From contig JACREY010000015.1 in the NCBI GenBank assembly GCA_016218085.1, positions 238,061 to 302,060 of the forward strand: DNA of 64,000 nucleotides, read 5' to 3'. The translations under genes were made by a program, and so were the position numbers. Shown here piece by piece: positions 63,927 to 64,000 of this stretch; the stretch's first letter is position 1, and the number at the start of each line of letters is the position of its first letter. A model generated the notes under the pieces. The model worked only from the letters and a program-made list of their open reading frames with translations. It made no database searches and was not told the DNA's origin. This DNA is from Ignavibacteriota bacterium (GTDB taxonomy: Bacteria; Bacteroidota; Ignavibacteria; Tepidaquicellales; Tepidaquicellaceae).

Positions 63927-64000
63927 ATTTGTAATCAGTCCGCCACGGCGGATGGGTTCAAATCCCTCTGCCAGCTCAAGAAAACTAAAGGGAATCGAAA
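63927..64000 (+). pseudogene. 3' half of tRNA-Thr joined to a palindrome
   Basis: ATTTGTAATCAG (63927-63938) repeats the 3' side of the tRNA-Thr anticodon arm. The variable-loop segment of the tRNA (8 nt, CAGGTCGG) is replaced by TCCGCCACGGCGGAT (63939-63953), whose core is a palindrome. From 63954 to the window end, 47 bp repeat 63867-63913 exactly: T-arm, 3' acceptor strand and the left arm of the terminator. The 5' half of a tRNA is missing. The copy continues past the edge. Confidence 0.85.

Overview
The window looks like chromosome from a member of the Ignavibacteriota/Bacteroidota branch (FCB group). This is an inference from several signs: many secreted proteins end in a type IX secretion (T9SS) sorting domain with the phrase 'SQNYPNPFNP'; a ferredoxin-linked 2-oxoacid oxidoreductase (korA/korB) sits beside ordinary heterotrophic TCA genes (sdh); most genes carry weak purine-rich ribosome sites; and no phage, plasmid or rRNA genes are seen. 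Coding density is high, with short operons on both strands.

Layout. 0-2.7 kb: three consecutive M16 zinc peptidases on the minus strand, the last cut by the window edge. 2.7-3.3 kb: a gene-free stretch built of short-period tracts and nested palindromes (REPIN-like). 3.3-11.3 kb: exported proteins on the plus strand, namely a metallopeptidase/TolB-propeller/outer-membrane-barrel fusion, a 14-repeat propeller, an FG-GAP/ASPIC protein (the last two T9SS cargo), and a protein that closely matches the leptospiral surface protein LipL32. 11.5-16.2 kb: korA-korB and an rpsF-ssb-rplI operon that lacks rpsR. 16.3-19.8 kb: RhaD-like aldolase, M28 peptidase, amino-acid permease. 19.9-21.9 kb: tRNA-Leu, a partial copy of its 5' half joined to a palindrome, and a very AT-rich gene for a PD-(D/E)xK-nuclease-like protein, the most foreign-looking segment. 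21.9-29.2 kb: dnaJ-like, radC, a FecR-like exported protein and a CHASE2 sensor-like protein, divergent from a secreted 14-blade WD40-caspase protein. 29.4-37.9 kb: T9SS propeller cargo (one gene, then a recent tandem triplet), tRNA-Pro and a cluster of three unknown genes, two with zinc ribbons. 38.0-41.9 kb: sdhC-sdhD-sdhA-sdhB interrupted by a GxxExxY cassette bracketed by inverted arrays of a 9-bp unit. 42.1-63.7 kb: two membrane glycosyltransferase-like proteins, a lamin-tail-domain protein, BI-1, guaB, twin M23 peptidases, a nuclease, deoA, comEC, a nitroreductase-like protein, an ICMT-like protein, rluD, a MltD-like transglycosylase and a trypsin-TPR protein. 63.8-64 kb: tRNA-Thr followed by a partial copy of its 3' half, again with a palindrome at the variable region.

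Themes. Much of the window serves the envelope: exported cargo, peptidoglycan hydrolases, surface peptidases and barrel proteins. Two unusual repeat classes stand out: tRNA-half/palindrome modules, and intergenic tracts with a fixed period of 7 or 9 bp whose unit sequence differs from place to place. The least explained genes are the LipL32-like protein, the AT-rich nuclease-like gene, the three-gene zinc-ribbon cluster and the GxxExxY cassette.
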